A DNA stretch of 43,820 bases from DATCHW01 sp036508135 (GTDB taxonomy: Bacteria; Bacteroidota; Ignavibacteria; Tepidaquicellales; Tepidaquicellaceae), in the NCBI GenBank assembly GCA_036508135.1, contig DATCHW010000145.1:1-43820 (forward strand), read 5' to 3'. Position numbers and translations under genes: made by a program. Below are positions 35,207-43,215 of the stretch, piece by piece. Below the pieces are notes generated by a model. That model ran no database searches, was not told where the DNA came from, and saw only the letters and a program-made list of their open reading frames with translations. Each line of letters starts with the position of its first letter. Within the stretch, counting starts at the first letter, position 1.

Positions 35207-35682
35207 ATCATTCAAGTTTAAAAATATCCGAAAGTGGAATTGTTAATGTTAGTTTCGGCGATAATATCATAATCATTAAACCAGTAAATTTATATGGGTG
35301 CATAATTGGAAATAACTGCTTTATCGGACCATTTGTAGAAATACAAAAAGATGTTATTATTGGTAGCAATTGCAAAATTCAATCGCATTCCTTTATATGC
35401 GAATTAGTTGAAATTGGCAATAATTGTTTTATATCACATGGTGTAATGTTTATAAATGATAAATTTAAAAACGGAGGCCCTTCTGGCGGCAGGAAAGAAT
35501 TATGGGGGAAAACAATAGTAGGGAATAATGTTTCAATTGGGACAAATTCAACAATATTGCCTGTAAAGATCGCAGATAATGTCATAATCGGAGCAGGTTC
35601 TGTAGTTACTAAAAATATTTTAGAATCCGGAATATATGCCGGAAATCCTGCGAAAAAAATAAACGATATTTGTGGGATATAA
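35203..35682 (+). CDS. Left-handed beta-helix N-acetyltransferase, WbpD-like (first copy)
   Basis: A 159-residue hexapeptide-repeat acyltransferase. Hexad repeats occupy most of the chain (NLYGCIIGNNCFIGPFVEIQ, KIQSHSFICE and similar). The loop GGPSGGRKELWGKT is different from the second copy at 41086. It would acetylate the 3-amino group in the UDP-GlcNAc(3N)A pathway using acetyl-CoA. It overlaps by 4 nt with the oxidoreductase and by 11 nt with the GT4 that follows. Confidence 0.85.
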   Translation: MNHSSLKISESGIVNVSFGDNIIIIKPVNLYGCIIGNNCFIGPFVEIQKDVIIGSNCKIQSHSFICELVEIGNNCFISHGVMFINDKFKNGGPSGGRKELWGKTIVGNNVSIGTNSTILPVKIADNVIIGAGSVVTKNILESGIYAGNPAKKINDICGI

Positions 35683-36862
35683 AGACAAGAAAATAATTAA
35701 TGTATGTATGATTGCCTATACAGAGTATTATACTGACGCCAGAATAAAGTCATATGTTACAGGATTAAATGATAATGGTATTAAGGTATATTTATATTGT
35801 TTAAAAGATAGTTTTAGCAAAAAAGATTCCGAAAACAATCTCAATCTGATATTTCTACAGAATAAATACCAAGGGAAGAATGCTTTATTATACATTTTCT
35901 TTTATTTATTTTTTTTTATTAAAGCTTTTTTTGCTGTTAGTATAGGTTTTTTCAAATACAAATTTGACGTTGTTCATGTTCATAATATGCCGGATTTTAT
36001 AGTGTTTTGTGCTTTTGTCCCTAAGATTTTTGGTAAGAAAATAATTCTGGATATGCATGATGTGATGACTGCAACCTTTGATACAAAGTTCCATGGTATT
36101 GGAAACAAAGTTATTAGGAAAATTATTTTATTGCAATCAATAATTTCTACATTTTTTTCGGATGTTTTAATATGCACTAATAAATCACAATTAATATACT
36201 TGGAAAATGAAGGTTTGAAAAGCGAAAACACAAAAATCTTTTTAAATCTTCCTAATGCCAATTATTTTAGAAAAAGGACTATAATACCAAATAATAATTA
36301 TTTTAGTTTAATTTATCATGGGACAATTACGGAAAGGTTGGGACTTGATTTAATAGTTAAAGCAGTAGAACTTGCTTCAAAACATATTGATGTAAGACTA
36401 TCAATAATTGGAGATGGTGAATTAAAAAATGAATTGATTGAATACTGTAAATTTAATAACTTATTCTATGATATAGTTGTATTCTATCCATTTATTCCAG
36501 TAAATAAATTACAGAAAGAATTAAAGAAACATGATGCAGGAATAATTGGGAATAGAAAATCAGAGTTAACTCAAAAAATAATGTTACCGGTAAAACTGAT
36601 GGAGTACATTGCAGTCGGCTTACCGGTAATATCGCCAAATTTGGAAGTTATAAGAGAACATATTGATGAAGATATGGTGCTGTATTATGAAGCAGATGAT
36701 GTAAAAGATATGGCTAATAAAATATTATTGTTATCGAAAGACAGTAAATTAAGAGAAAATATTATTGCTAATTCGCAAAGATTTTTTAAATCATATAATT
36801 GGGAAAGACAAAAGATGGAGTATGTAGGTTTGATAAAAAGTCTAATAGGGGAAGATAAATAA
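35672..36862 (+). CDS. Glycosyltransferase family 4
   Basis: A 396-residue GT-B glycosyltransferase. The first Rossmann half has NVCMIAYTEYYTDARIKSY and VVHVHNMPDFIVF; the second has LIYHGTITERLGLDLIV, SIIGDGELKNELIEY and a GT4 motif LPVKLMEYIAVGLPVISPNL. A hydrophobic stretch at residues 66-95 may dip into the membrane. The start is GTG inside the preceding acetyltransferase gene. No substrate can be inferred beyond a sugar nucleotide of this cluster. Confidence 0.9.
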   Translation: MGYKDKKIINVCMIAYTEYYTDARIKSYVTGLNDNGIKVYLYCLKDSFSKKDSENNLNLIFLQNKYQGKNALLYIFFYLFFFIKAFFAVSIGFFKYKFDVVHVHNMPDFIVFCAFVPKIFGKKIILDMHDVMTATFDTKFHGIGNKVIRKIILLQSIISTFFSDVLICTNKSQLIYLENEGLKSENTKIFLNLPNANYFRKRTIIPNNNYFSLIYHGTITERLGLDLIVKAVELASKHIDVRLSIIGDGELKNELIEYCKFNNLFYDIVVFYPFIPVNKLQKELKKHDAGIIGNRKSELTQKIMLPVKLMEYIAVGLPVISPNLEVIREHIDEDMVLYYEADDVKDMANKILLLSKDSKLRENIIANSQRFFKSYNWERQKMEYVGLIKSLIGEDK

Positions 36863-37270
36863 GAATGATAGAATGTTGATGGCTGATTTTATTGATTACT
36901 CATCCTGATTATTTGTTGTTAGGTGAAAACATGAAACTTTATGAAGAGTTTTTAATTTTTTTAAAGAGTTTTACAGGACTTTGGAATGTTTTGTCGAGAG
37001 ATCTAGCAGAGTTCTGTTTAGTTAAAAGTATTTAGATTCATTTGTTTCTGGTTAATTTATTTACAGGGATTGTTTTGCATAGAACAGGCAATAAGCCATT
37101 TATTGATGAATATCTTTTTGAAAAAAAATGCTTAAACTTATAAATAAAGTCGAAGATATTTACAATATCGATGTGAAAAAAAACTGAAAAATAAATTTAT
37201 TCCAATAAATAAATTTTTATCACGGGATATTGTCGACATATTTAATAATATATAATCTTAGGAGGAATAA
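36863..37270. other. 408-bp gap with decayed gene remnants
   Basis: 36880-37035 encodes an unstarted frame, WLILLITHPDYLLLGENMK, then LYEEFLIFLKSFTGLWNVL and a stop. This resembles the C-terminal end of polysaccharide-deacetylase-like proteins from such clusters. 37128-37187 holds a 19-codon ORF (MLKLINKVEDIYNIDVKKN) that also looks like a fragment. The last 15 bp contain the DegT gene's Shine-Dalgarno. No intact gene is present. Confidence 0.5.
37260..37265 (+). promoter_or_regulatory. Strong Shine-Dalgarno deciding a TTG start
   Basis: AGGAGG lies 5 nt upstream of the TTG at 37271. It is the clearest ribosome-binding site in the window and fixes the start of the aminotransferase gene, which has no ATG before residue 70 or so. 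Confidence 0.75.
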
Positions 37271-38449
37271 TTGCAAATACCTTTTCTCGATTTAAAAGCG
37301 CAATACAAATCAATTAAAGAAGAAGTAGATTCAGCAATCCATAATGTATTGGATAATACTGCTTATATTCTCGGCAAACCTGTTGCAGAGTTTGAAAAAG
37401 CTTTCGCTGAAGCTCATAACGTAAAACATTGTTATGGAGTGAGTTCAGGTACTGACGGAAACCATCTCGTACTTTGGGCTCTCGGGATAAAACCCGGCGA
37501 TGAAGTGATAATTCCCGCAGATACTTTTATTGCTACCGTTTGGGGGGCGACTTTATGCGGGGCAAAACCAGTATTTGTTGACTGCCATCCCGAAAGCTAT
37601 AATCTTGATCCGGCAAAAGTGGTAGAAGCGATTACTGAAAAGACGAAGGCGATAGTGGCAGTGCATCTTTATGGACAACCTGCCGATATGGATAAACTTA
37701 ATGAAATTGCAAAGAAACATAATTTGATATTGGTGGAAGATTGTGCTCAAGCACATTTATCAGAGTATAAAGGTAAAAAAGTCGGAGGACTATCGGAAGC
37801 GGCATCATTTAGCTTTTATCCTGGGAAAAATCTCGGTGCTTATGGTGAAGGCGGAGCAGTTACAACCAATAATGATGAGTTAGCAGAAAAGTTTAAAATG
37901 ATGAGAGAACATGGTTCTCCCCGTAAATATGAACATATTATGTATGGACATAATTACAGGATGGAAGGTATTCAGGGAGCTGTTCTCGGTGTTAAATTGA
38001 AATACCTGAATAAATGGACTGATGGAAGAAGAAGAGTTGCTGCAAAATATAATGAATTGCTAAAGAGTGTTGAGCAAATTATTTTACCAAAAGAAATGGA
38101 TTACGCGAAGCATGTGTATCATTTGTATGTGATTAGAGTGAACTTTACTAAGCTGGGGCTTAGTAAAGAGAAAGACATTACTAAACTAGGGCTTAGTAAC
38201 GAGGGAATGACAGAGGGATTAAGGGATAAACTTGCGAGTTATTTGAATAAGAGTGGGGTAGCGACGGGGTTGCATTATCCCGTTCCGCTCCATTTACAGC
38301 CATGCTTTGCAGAATTAGGTTATAAAAAAGGTGATTTTCCGGTAGCTGAAGAACTTGCTGAATCTTGTTTGTCTTTGCCTATGTTCCCGGAGTTGAATGA
38401 TGAGCAAATTACATATATCTGCGATACAATAAAAAATTATTTTAAGTGA
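37271..38449 (+). CDS. wbpE: DegT/DnrJ/EryC1/StrS aminotransferase, WbpE-like
   Basis: A 392-residue PLP aminotransferase: IPFLDLKAQYKSIKEEVD at the N-terminus, SSGTDGNHLVLWALGI, VEDCAQAH, and the PLP lysine Lys186 in FYPGKNLGAYGEGGA. It most likely places the 3-amino group on UDP-3-keto-GlcNAcA (WbpE step). A 33-bp near-duplicate (38147-38179 and 38180-38212) adds TKLGLSKEKDI and TKLGLSNEGMT at about residues 293-314, in a surface region where relatives have no such repeat. Confidence 0.92.
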   Translation: MQIPFLDLKAQYKSIKEEVDSAIHNVLDNTAYILGKPVAEFEKAFAEAHNVKHCYGVSSGTDGNHLVLWALGIKPGDEVIIPADTFIATVWGATLCGAKPVFVDCHPESYNLDPAKVVEAITEKTKAIVAVHLYGQPADMDKLNEIAKKHNLILVEDCAQAHLSEYKGKKVGGLSEAASFSFYPGKNLGAYGEGGAVTTNNDELAEKFKMMREHGSPRKYEHIMYGHNYRMEGIQGAVLGVKLKYLNKWTDGRRRVAAKYNELLKSVEQIILPKEMDYAKHVYHLYVIRVNFTKLGLSKEKDITKLGLSNEGMTEGLRDKLASYLNKSGVATGLHYPVPLHLQPCFAELGYKKGDFPVAEELAESCLSLPMFPELNDEQITYICDTIKNYFK

Positions 38450-38455
38450 TTCGAA

Positions 38456-39886
38456 TTGAAATATCCTAAATATAAATACTTTTATGCGGGAATAGATTTT
38501 ATCGTCCTTACATTGGCATTCCTTTCTGCCAAACTTGTTTACTTTATCATTCACCCGTCTATTTCCTTTAAATTTGATCCGTTTTCTTTGTCTGATATCT
38601 CATTAGATATTCTTGCAATTTTTATTATGATATTTGTATTCCACTACAATAATCTATATAAACTGAACGTATTTTTAACAAAAGCATCACAACTTAGCTT
38701 GATAATTAAATCATTGTTCTATGGAATATTTATCCTAATAATTTTATCTTTTTTCCTGAAATCGGATCTGTTTCCTGATTCCAGACTATACATATTACTA
38801 TTTTTCTTCAACGCAGTTATTTTATTTCTTGTTATCAGAGTGCTAATTATGAATTTCCTGTATGCAAATCATTTAAGTAAATCATTTTTAGAAAGAAAAA
38901 TATTAATCATTGGTGCAGGCAAGTCAGGTAAGATGTTTGCACAGAAACTTTTTTTTGAGAATATTATTGGTGCTCGGATAATTGGCTTTGTGGATGACAA
39001 AATAGAAATGGGAACGAAAATTTTCAGGCATCTGATTGTTTTGGGGAATACTAATGAAATAGGGGTAATTTCAAAATCTATGATGTTTGATGAAATAGTT
39101 ATTTGTATAGATAATATAAATTATGATAACCTCCTTGACATAATAGATAAATGTCAGAAAACAAAAGCCACTATCAAGGTTACATCTGAATTATTTCAAA
39201 TAATTCCTGAGAAACTGTTTTCCGAGGAATATTCAAATATACCTGTCGTTAATGTATCAAAGAATTTGAACGTAAAATTATATTATTTAGCGAAAAGAAT
39301 TATTGATTATACAGGTGCATTAATCGGGATTCTGATTATTAGTCCTTTTTTTGTTGCTACTTCTTTGTTAATAAAACTAAGTTCTAAAGGACCTGTTATA
39401 TTCAAGCAAGTTAGGATTGGCAAGGATGGTAAACCCTTTAATTTTTACAAATTCAGGACAATGAGGTCTATTGAAGGAGAAGATAATGAAAGAAAAAATG
39501 ATATGATCAGATATATGAAAAGTAGTACAAATGGAGAAAAAATTGTAAATAATAATAGAATAACAAGGATCGGTAAATTTTTAAGGAAATATTCTTTTGA
39601 CGAATTACCACAGTTTATTAATGTCATCAAGGGTGATATGAGCCTTGTAGGACCAAGACCGTGCCTTCCCTACGAATACGAACATTATGATGAGTGGCAG
39701 AAAAGAAGATTATCTGTTCTGCCGGGATGCACCGGACTATGGCAAGTATCAGGAAGAAGTAACGTTAACTTTAATGATTCAATAGTTATTGATTTATATT
39801 ACATCAATAACATATCTCCATGGTTGGATTTACAACTCATTTTTAAAACTGTACCGGTTATGGTTTTTGCCAAAGGAGGAAAGTGA
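38456..39886 (+). CDS. Undecaprenyl-phosphate sugar-1-phosphate transferase (initiating)
   Basis: A 476-residue polyprenol-phosphate hexose/HexNAc-1-phosphate transferase of the WbaP/WcaJ type. Four N-terminal membrane segments lie within residues 10-140, a CoA/NAD-binding-like domain begins ILIIGAGKSGKMFAQK at about 157, and a fifth hydrophobic segment (ALIGILIISPFFVATSLLI) leads into the catalytic domain with RKYSFDELPQFINVIKGDMS, LVGPRP and GLWQVSGRS. It starts the lipid-linked repeat unit. The start TTG at 38456 is inferred from spacing after the DegT stop; no ATG lies near. Confidence 0.93.
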   Translation: MKYPKYKYFYAGIDFIVLTLAFLSAKLVYFIIHPSISFKFDPFSLSDISLDILAIFIMIFVFHYNNLYKLNVFLTKASQLSLIIKSLFYGIFILIILSFFLKSDLFPDSRLYILLFFFNAVILFLVIRVLIMNFLYANHLSKSFLERKILIIGAGKSGKMFAQKLFFENIIGARIIGFVDDKIEMGTKIFRHLIVLGNTNEIGVISKSMMFDEIVICIDNINYDNLLDIIDKCQKTKATIKVTSELFQIIPEKLFSEEYSNIPVVNVSKNLNVKLYYLAKRIIDYTGALIGILIISPFFVATSLLIKLSSKGPVIFKQVRIGKDGKPFNFYKFRTMRSIEGEDNERKNDMIRYMKSSTNGEKIVNNNRITRIGKFLRKYSFDELPQFINVIKGDMSLVGPRPCLPYEYEHYDEWQKRRLSVLPGCTGLWQVSGRSNVNFNDSIVIDLYYINNISPWLDLQLIFKTVPVMVFAKGGK

Positions 39887-40085
39887 AAAGAGCAGTGAAT
39901 AAGTGAGTAAGAGAGTGAGTAAGTGAGAAAGTGAATAAGTGATCCCCGATAAAAGCATTCGAGGATGACAAAAAGGGGAGGAAGAGAAAGGAAGAAAGTG
40001 AATAAGTGAATAAGTGGGGAAAGACAAAATCGGAAGAACGATAGAATTCATATAATTCAAATCAATTAATAATTAATAAATAATT
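39887..40085. repeat. Octamer microrepeats around a REP-like hairpin
   Basis: About 39895-39940 and 39990-40020 are GTGAATAA/GTGAGTAA 8-bp units, the reverse orientation of the octamer arrays at 4149-4468. Between them, 39942-39970 (CCCCGATAAAAGCATTCGAGG and following ATGACA) matches a dispersed palindromic sequence that recurs inverted at about 43575-43606. No gene is present. Confidence 0.8.
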
Positions 40086-41084
40086 ATGGAAGCAGCAGTA
40101 ATTGGAGCTGGTTATTGGGGACCCAATTTAATCAGGAATTTTCTTGGAAATAGAAAAATTCAAAAAGTTCATGCATATGATTTAAACAAACAAAGGCTTG
40201 AGTTTATTTCTAAAAAATTTCCCGAAGTGGAATTGACGACAGATTGCGATCTGTTGTTTAAAAATAATAAAATTGAAATTATAGCAGTATCCACTCCGGT
40301 AGATACCCATTATAAATTAGTAAAGAGATCTCTTGAAGCAGGAAAACATGTGTGGGTTGAAAAGCCTTTTACTTCAAGCTCTTCCCAGGCAAAGGAAATC
40401 TTAGAACTTGCAGAAAAAAAATCCTTAAATGTGTTTGTTGACCACACTTTTATTTATACTGGTGCCGTGAATAAAATGAAGGAAATAATAGATAAAAATG
40501 AACTGGGGGATATACTTTATTTCGATTCTGTCCGAATAAATCTGGGATTATTTCAGACAGATGTAAATGTAATATGGGATCTTGCTCCACACGACCTCTC
40601 AATTATGTTTTATCTGCTTAACAAGAAAGCAAAATTTGTATCAGCAACCGGGATTGCAAATTATTTTGATCACGAGAATATTGCACACATATCGGTTTAC
40701 TTCGAAAATAACTGTTTTGCTCATTTTCATGTGAACTGGACTTCCCCTGTAAAGATAAGGAGAATGATTGCTGGAGGAACAAGAAAGATGCTGGTTTTTG
40801 ATGATATGGAAAACTTTGAAAAAATAAAAGTTTATGACAGCGGAATTGAGCTTAAAGAAAAACTGGGTATATATGATGCACTGGTGCAATATAGAATAGG
40901 CGATATGTACTCCCCTAAAGTTAATCAAACGGAAGCACTGACTCTCGGAGTAGAAGAATTTATTAATTCTATATTGGAAAAAAGAAAACCATTGACAAAT
41001 GGTGATGATGGATTGAAAGTTGTCGAAGTTCTTGAGGCAGCTGATAATTCTATTAAGAAAAAAGGAGCTTTAATAGAAATATAA
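40086..41084 (+). CDS. wbpB: Gfo/Idh/MocA oxidoreductase, WbpB-like (second copy)
   Basis: A 332-residue oxidoreductase. VIGAGYWGPNLIRNF at residues 5-19 is the NAD motif, and the catalytic Lys is in WVEKPFTSSSSQAKEIL. VFVDHTFIYTGAVNKMKEI and WDLAPHDLSIM are characteristic of the WbpB/Gfo subgroup. It most likely oxidises UDP-GlcNAcA at C3, supplying the WbpE-like aminotransferase just upstream. It is followed 1 nt later by an acetyltransferase gene, mirroring the pair at 34196/35203. Confidence 0.9.
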   Translation: MEAAVIGAGYWGPNLIRNFLGNRKIQKVHAYDLNKQRLEFISKKFPEVELTTDCDLLFKNNKIEIIAVSTPVDTHYKLVKRSLEAGKHVWVEKPFTSSSSQAKEILELAEKKSLNVFVDHTFIYTGAVNKMKEIIDKNELGDILYFDSVRINLGLFQTDVNVIWDLAPHDLSIMFYLLNKKAKFVSATGIANYFDHENIAHISVYFENNCFAHFHVNWTSPVKIRRMIAGGTRKMLVFDDMENFEKIKVYDSGIELKEKLGIYDALVQYRIGDMYSPKVNQTEALTLGVEEFINSILEKRKPLTNGDDGLKVVEVLEAADNSIKKKGALIEI

Positions 41085-41085
41085 T

Positions 41086-41556
41086 ATGGAAAATAAGAAT
41101 ATAAATAATGTGACACTCGGGAAAGATGTAAAAATATTTGATTTCGTTAATCTATATGGATGTGAAATCGGAGATAATACAAAAATTGGAACATTTGTCG
41201 AAATTCAAAAAAATGCGGTTATCGGGAAAAACTGTAAAATATCTACTCATACTTTTATTTGCGAAGGAGTCCATATAGAAGATAATGTGTTTATAGGGCA
41301 CAATGTGACTTTTATTAATGACAAATATCCACGTTCAACAAATGAAGATGGTTTAATGCAAAATGAAAGTGATTGGAAAGTAGTTGAAACATTTATTAAA
41401 AAAGGGGCTTCAATAGGTTCTTCCTCAACGATTCTTTGCGGAATCACAGTCGGGGAAAATGCTATCGTTGGGGCTGGCTCTGTTGTAACGAAAGATGTTC
41501 CACAAAATGTAATCGTAGCAGGCGTACCTGCAAGAATCATAAAAAAAAGTAATTAG
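41086..41556 (+). CDS. wbpD: Left-handed beta-helix N-acetyltransferase, WbpD-like (second copy)
   Basis: A 156-residue hexapeptide-repeat acetyltransferase with NLYGCEIGDNTKIGTFVEIQ, CKISTHTFICEGVHIEDNVF and GAGSVVTKDVPQNVIVAGVP. NDKYPRSTNEDGL fills the loop that differs in the first copy. It should use acetyl-CoA to make the 3-acetamido group on UDP-GlcNAc(3NH2)A. The position directly after a WbpB-like gene supports this. About 60 bp of AT-rich sequence follow before the decamer-spaced repeat array. Confidence 0.9.
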   Translation: MENKNINNVTLGKDVKIFDFVNLYGCEIGDNTKIGTFVEIQKNAVIGKNCKISTHTFICEGVHIEDNVFIGHNVTFINDKYPRSTNEDGLMQNESDWKVVETFIKKGASIGSSSTILCGITVGENAIVGAGSVVTKDVPQNVIVAGVPARIIKKSN

Positions 41557-41615
41557 ATAATATGTGATAGTTCCAATATTAGATCTCAAATTACAATATA
41601 ATTCTATAAAAGATG

Positions 41616-41730
41616 ATAAGTGTTTTTCAGGAAATCGCATACATTATAAGTGTTTCTCAGGGCGAATAAGCGCTTTTCAGATAATTATATGAATAGTAAA
41701 CGTTTTTCAGAGGAAATAAGTGTTTTTCGG
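41616..41730. repeat. Five phased ATAAGTGTTTTTCAG repeats
   Basis: Copies at 41616, 41646, 41666, 41696 and 41716 share ATAAGTGTTTTTCAG with one to four changes each. Spacings are 30, 20, 30 and 20 bp, so the array has a 50-bp super-period and all copies lie on about the same face of the helix. The last copies fall in the possible N-terminal codons of the Fic gene. It could be an operator array for that gene or another microrepeat family. Confidence 0.75.
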
Positions 41731-43215
41731 GGTAGGATTTCACCTGAGAACGGATTCTGTGCGGGGTATTTTGCTCTCATTAGATTTTATGATTTGAATG
41801 TACCTTTACCGGATAGGTTATGTGTTATTTCTAAGAAATTTAAGAAGTATGAAAATGATGATTGGTTAATTTTCGAGCCGAAGTATGTGCCTGAGGATTC
41901 ATTGGCAGGTAACCTGGTCTTTGCTTTGAAGTATGAAGGGATTGATTTAAGTGTTTTAAATTCTTTGTTTAAAGTCGTTTCAGAAGATGAGATTACCGGT
42001 CTTGTTTTAAATGAACCACTTGGAAAATATACAAGAAAAATCTGGTTTTTGTATGAATGGTTAACAGAAAGAGTTTTAAAGATTGCTGATTTAAAAAAAG
42101 GAAATTTTGTCGATTTGATTGATGAAAAGCTGCAATTCGCGGGACCGGTTGTAAAATCAAGCAGACATAGAATTAATAATAATTTACCGGGAGTTAGGAA
42201 TTTTTGTCCTTTGATAAGAAAAACAAAAACTCTCGAAAAGTTTGTTGATGAAAGTTTGAGTGATAAGTTGTATGACAGTATCAATAGTTTTAGTATAGAT
42301 TTAATTTCAAGGGCTGCTTCGTTTTTATTGTTGAAAGATACTAAGGCGTCTTTTGTTATTGAAAAGGAGTCTCTCCCTCATAATAGAATTTTAAGATGGA
42401 GTAAAGTCTTGGGGCAGGCAGGAAAAAAAGAAATCAATATTGGTGAATTAAATAATTTACAAAAATTAGTAATTGGTGATTCAAAGTTTACTAAATTTGG
42501 GTTTAGAACTGAGGAGGGTTTTGTAGGTGAACATGATAGGGATTCCGGAGAGCCAATACCCGTGCACATTTCAGCAAAGCAGCAGGATATTGAATTGTTG
42601 ATTGACGGTTTATTAGAAACTTATAAGAAATTAGCTAAGAGTGATTTTGATGCTGTTTTGCTCTCGACTGTGATTGGTTTTGGTTTTGTATTTATCCATC
42701 CTTTTGCTGACGGGAATGGTCGAATTCACAGATTTTTAATAAATGATGTTTTGGCTCGAAAAGGGTTTGTAAAAGATAAATATATTTTTCCTATATCAAC
42801 TGTTTTATTGGAAAGAATTTCTGAATACAGAAAAATACTGGAAAATTATTCCCTGGTAAGGTTAGAGTTTGTTGATTGGATTCCGACTTCGGATAATAAT
42901 GTTGAGGTTTTAAATGATACATTGGATTTATACAGATACTTTGACGCTACGAAGCAGGCGGAATTTTTATATAGTTGTGTTAAATATACGATTGAAAATA
43001 TATTACCCGATGAGATTGAGTATTTAAAAAGATATGATTTAATGAAGAAATATTTGAATGACAGGTTTGATATTCCTGATAAGTTGATAAATTTGATAGT
43101 TAGGTTTTTGGAACAAAATAATGGAAAATTCTCGGAAAGGGAAAAAAATAAAGAGTTAAAAGAGTTTAGTGATGAAGAGCTAAATGAGATTGAAGAAGAA
43201 TATAGTCAATATTGA
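41650..43215 (+). CDS. Fic-domain protein
   Basis: A 521-residue (from GTG 41650) Fic family protein. The catalytic motif HPFADGNGR begins at His350, with FIHPFADGNGRIHRFLIND around it. The N-terminal helical domain has PEDSLAGNLVFALKYEGIDL and KYTRKIWFLYEWL, and the C-terminal part is helical with an acidic end (EELNEIEEEYSQ). Fic proteins transfer AMP or similar groups from nucleotides to hydroxyls of target proteins. The start is unclear: ATG 41692 (507 aa) or GTG 41650, since residues before GYFALIRFYDLNV are encoded by the repeat array. No polysaccharide link; it marks the end of the cluster. Confidence 0.9.
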   Translation: MFLRANKRFSDNYMNSKRFSEEISVFRGRISPENGFCAGYFALIRFYDLNVPLPDRLCVISKKFKKYENDDWLIFEPKYVPEDSLAGNLVFALKYEGIDLSVLNSLFKVVSEDEITGLVLNEPLGKYTRKIWFLYEWLTERVLKIADLKKGNFVDLIDEKLQFAGPVVKSSRHRINNNLPGVRNFCPLIRKTKTLEKFVDESLSDKLYDSINSFSIDLISRAASFLLLKDTKASFVIEKESLPHNRILRWSKVLGQAGKKEINIGELNNLQKLVIGDSKFTKFGFRTEEGFVGEHDRDSGEPIPVHISAKQQDIELLIDGLLETYKKLAKSDFDAVLLSTVIGFGFVFIHPFADGNGRIHRFLINDVLARKGFVKDKYIFPISTVLLERISEYRKILENYSLVRLEFVDWIPTSDNNVEVLNDTLDLYRYFDATKQAEFLYSCVKYTIENILPDEIEYLKRYDLMKKYLNDRFDIPDKLINLIVRFLEQNNGKFSEREKNKELKEFSDEELNEIEEEYSQY

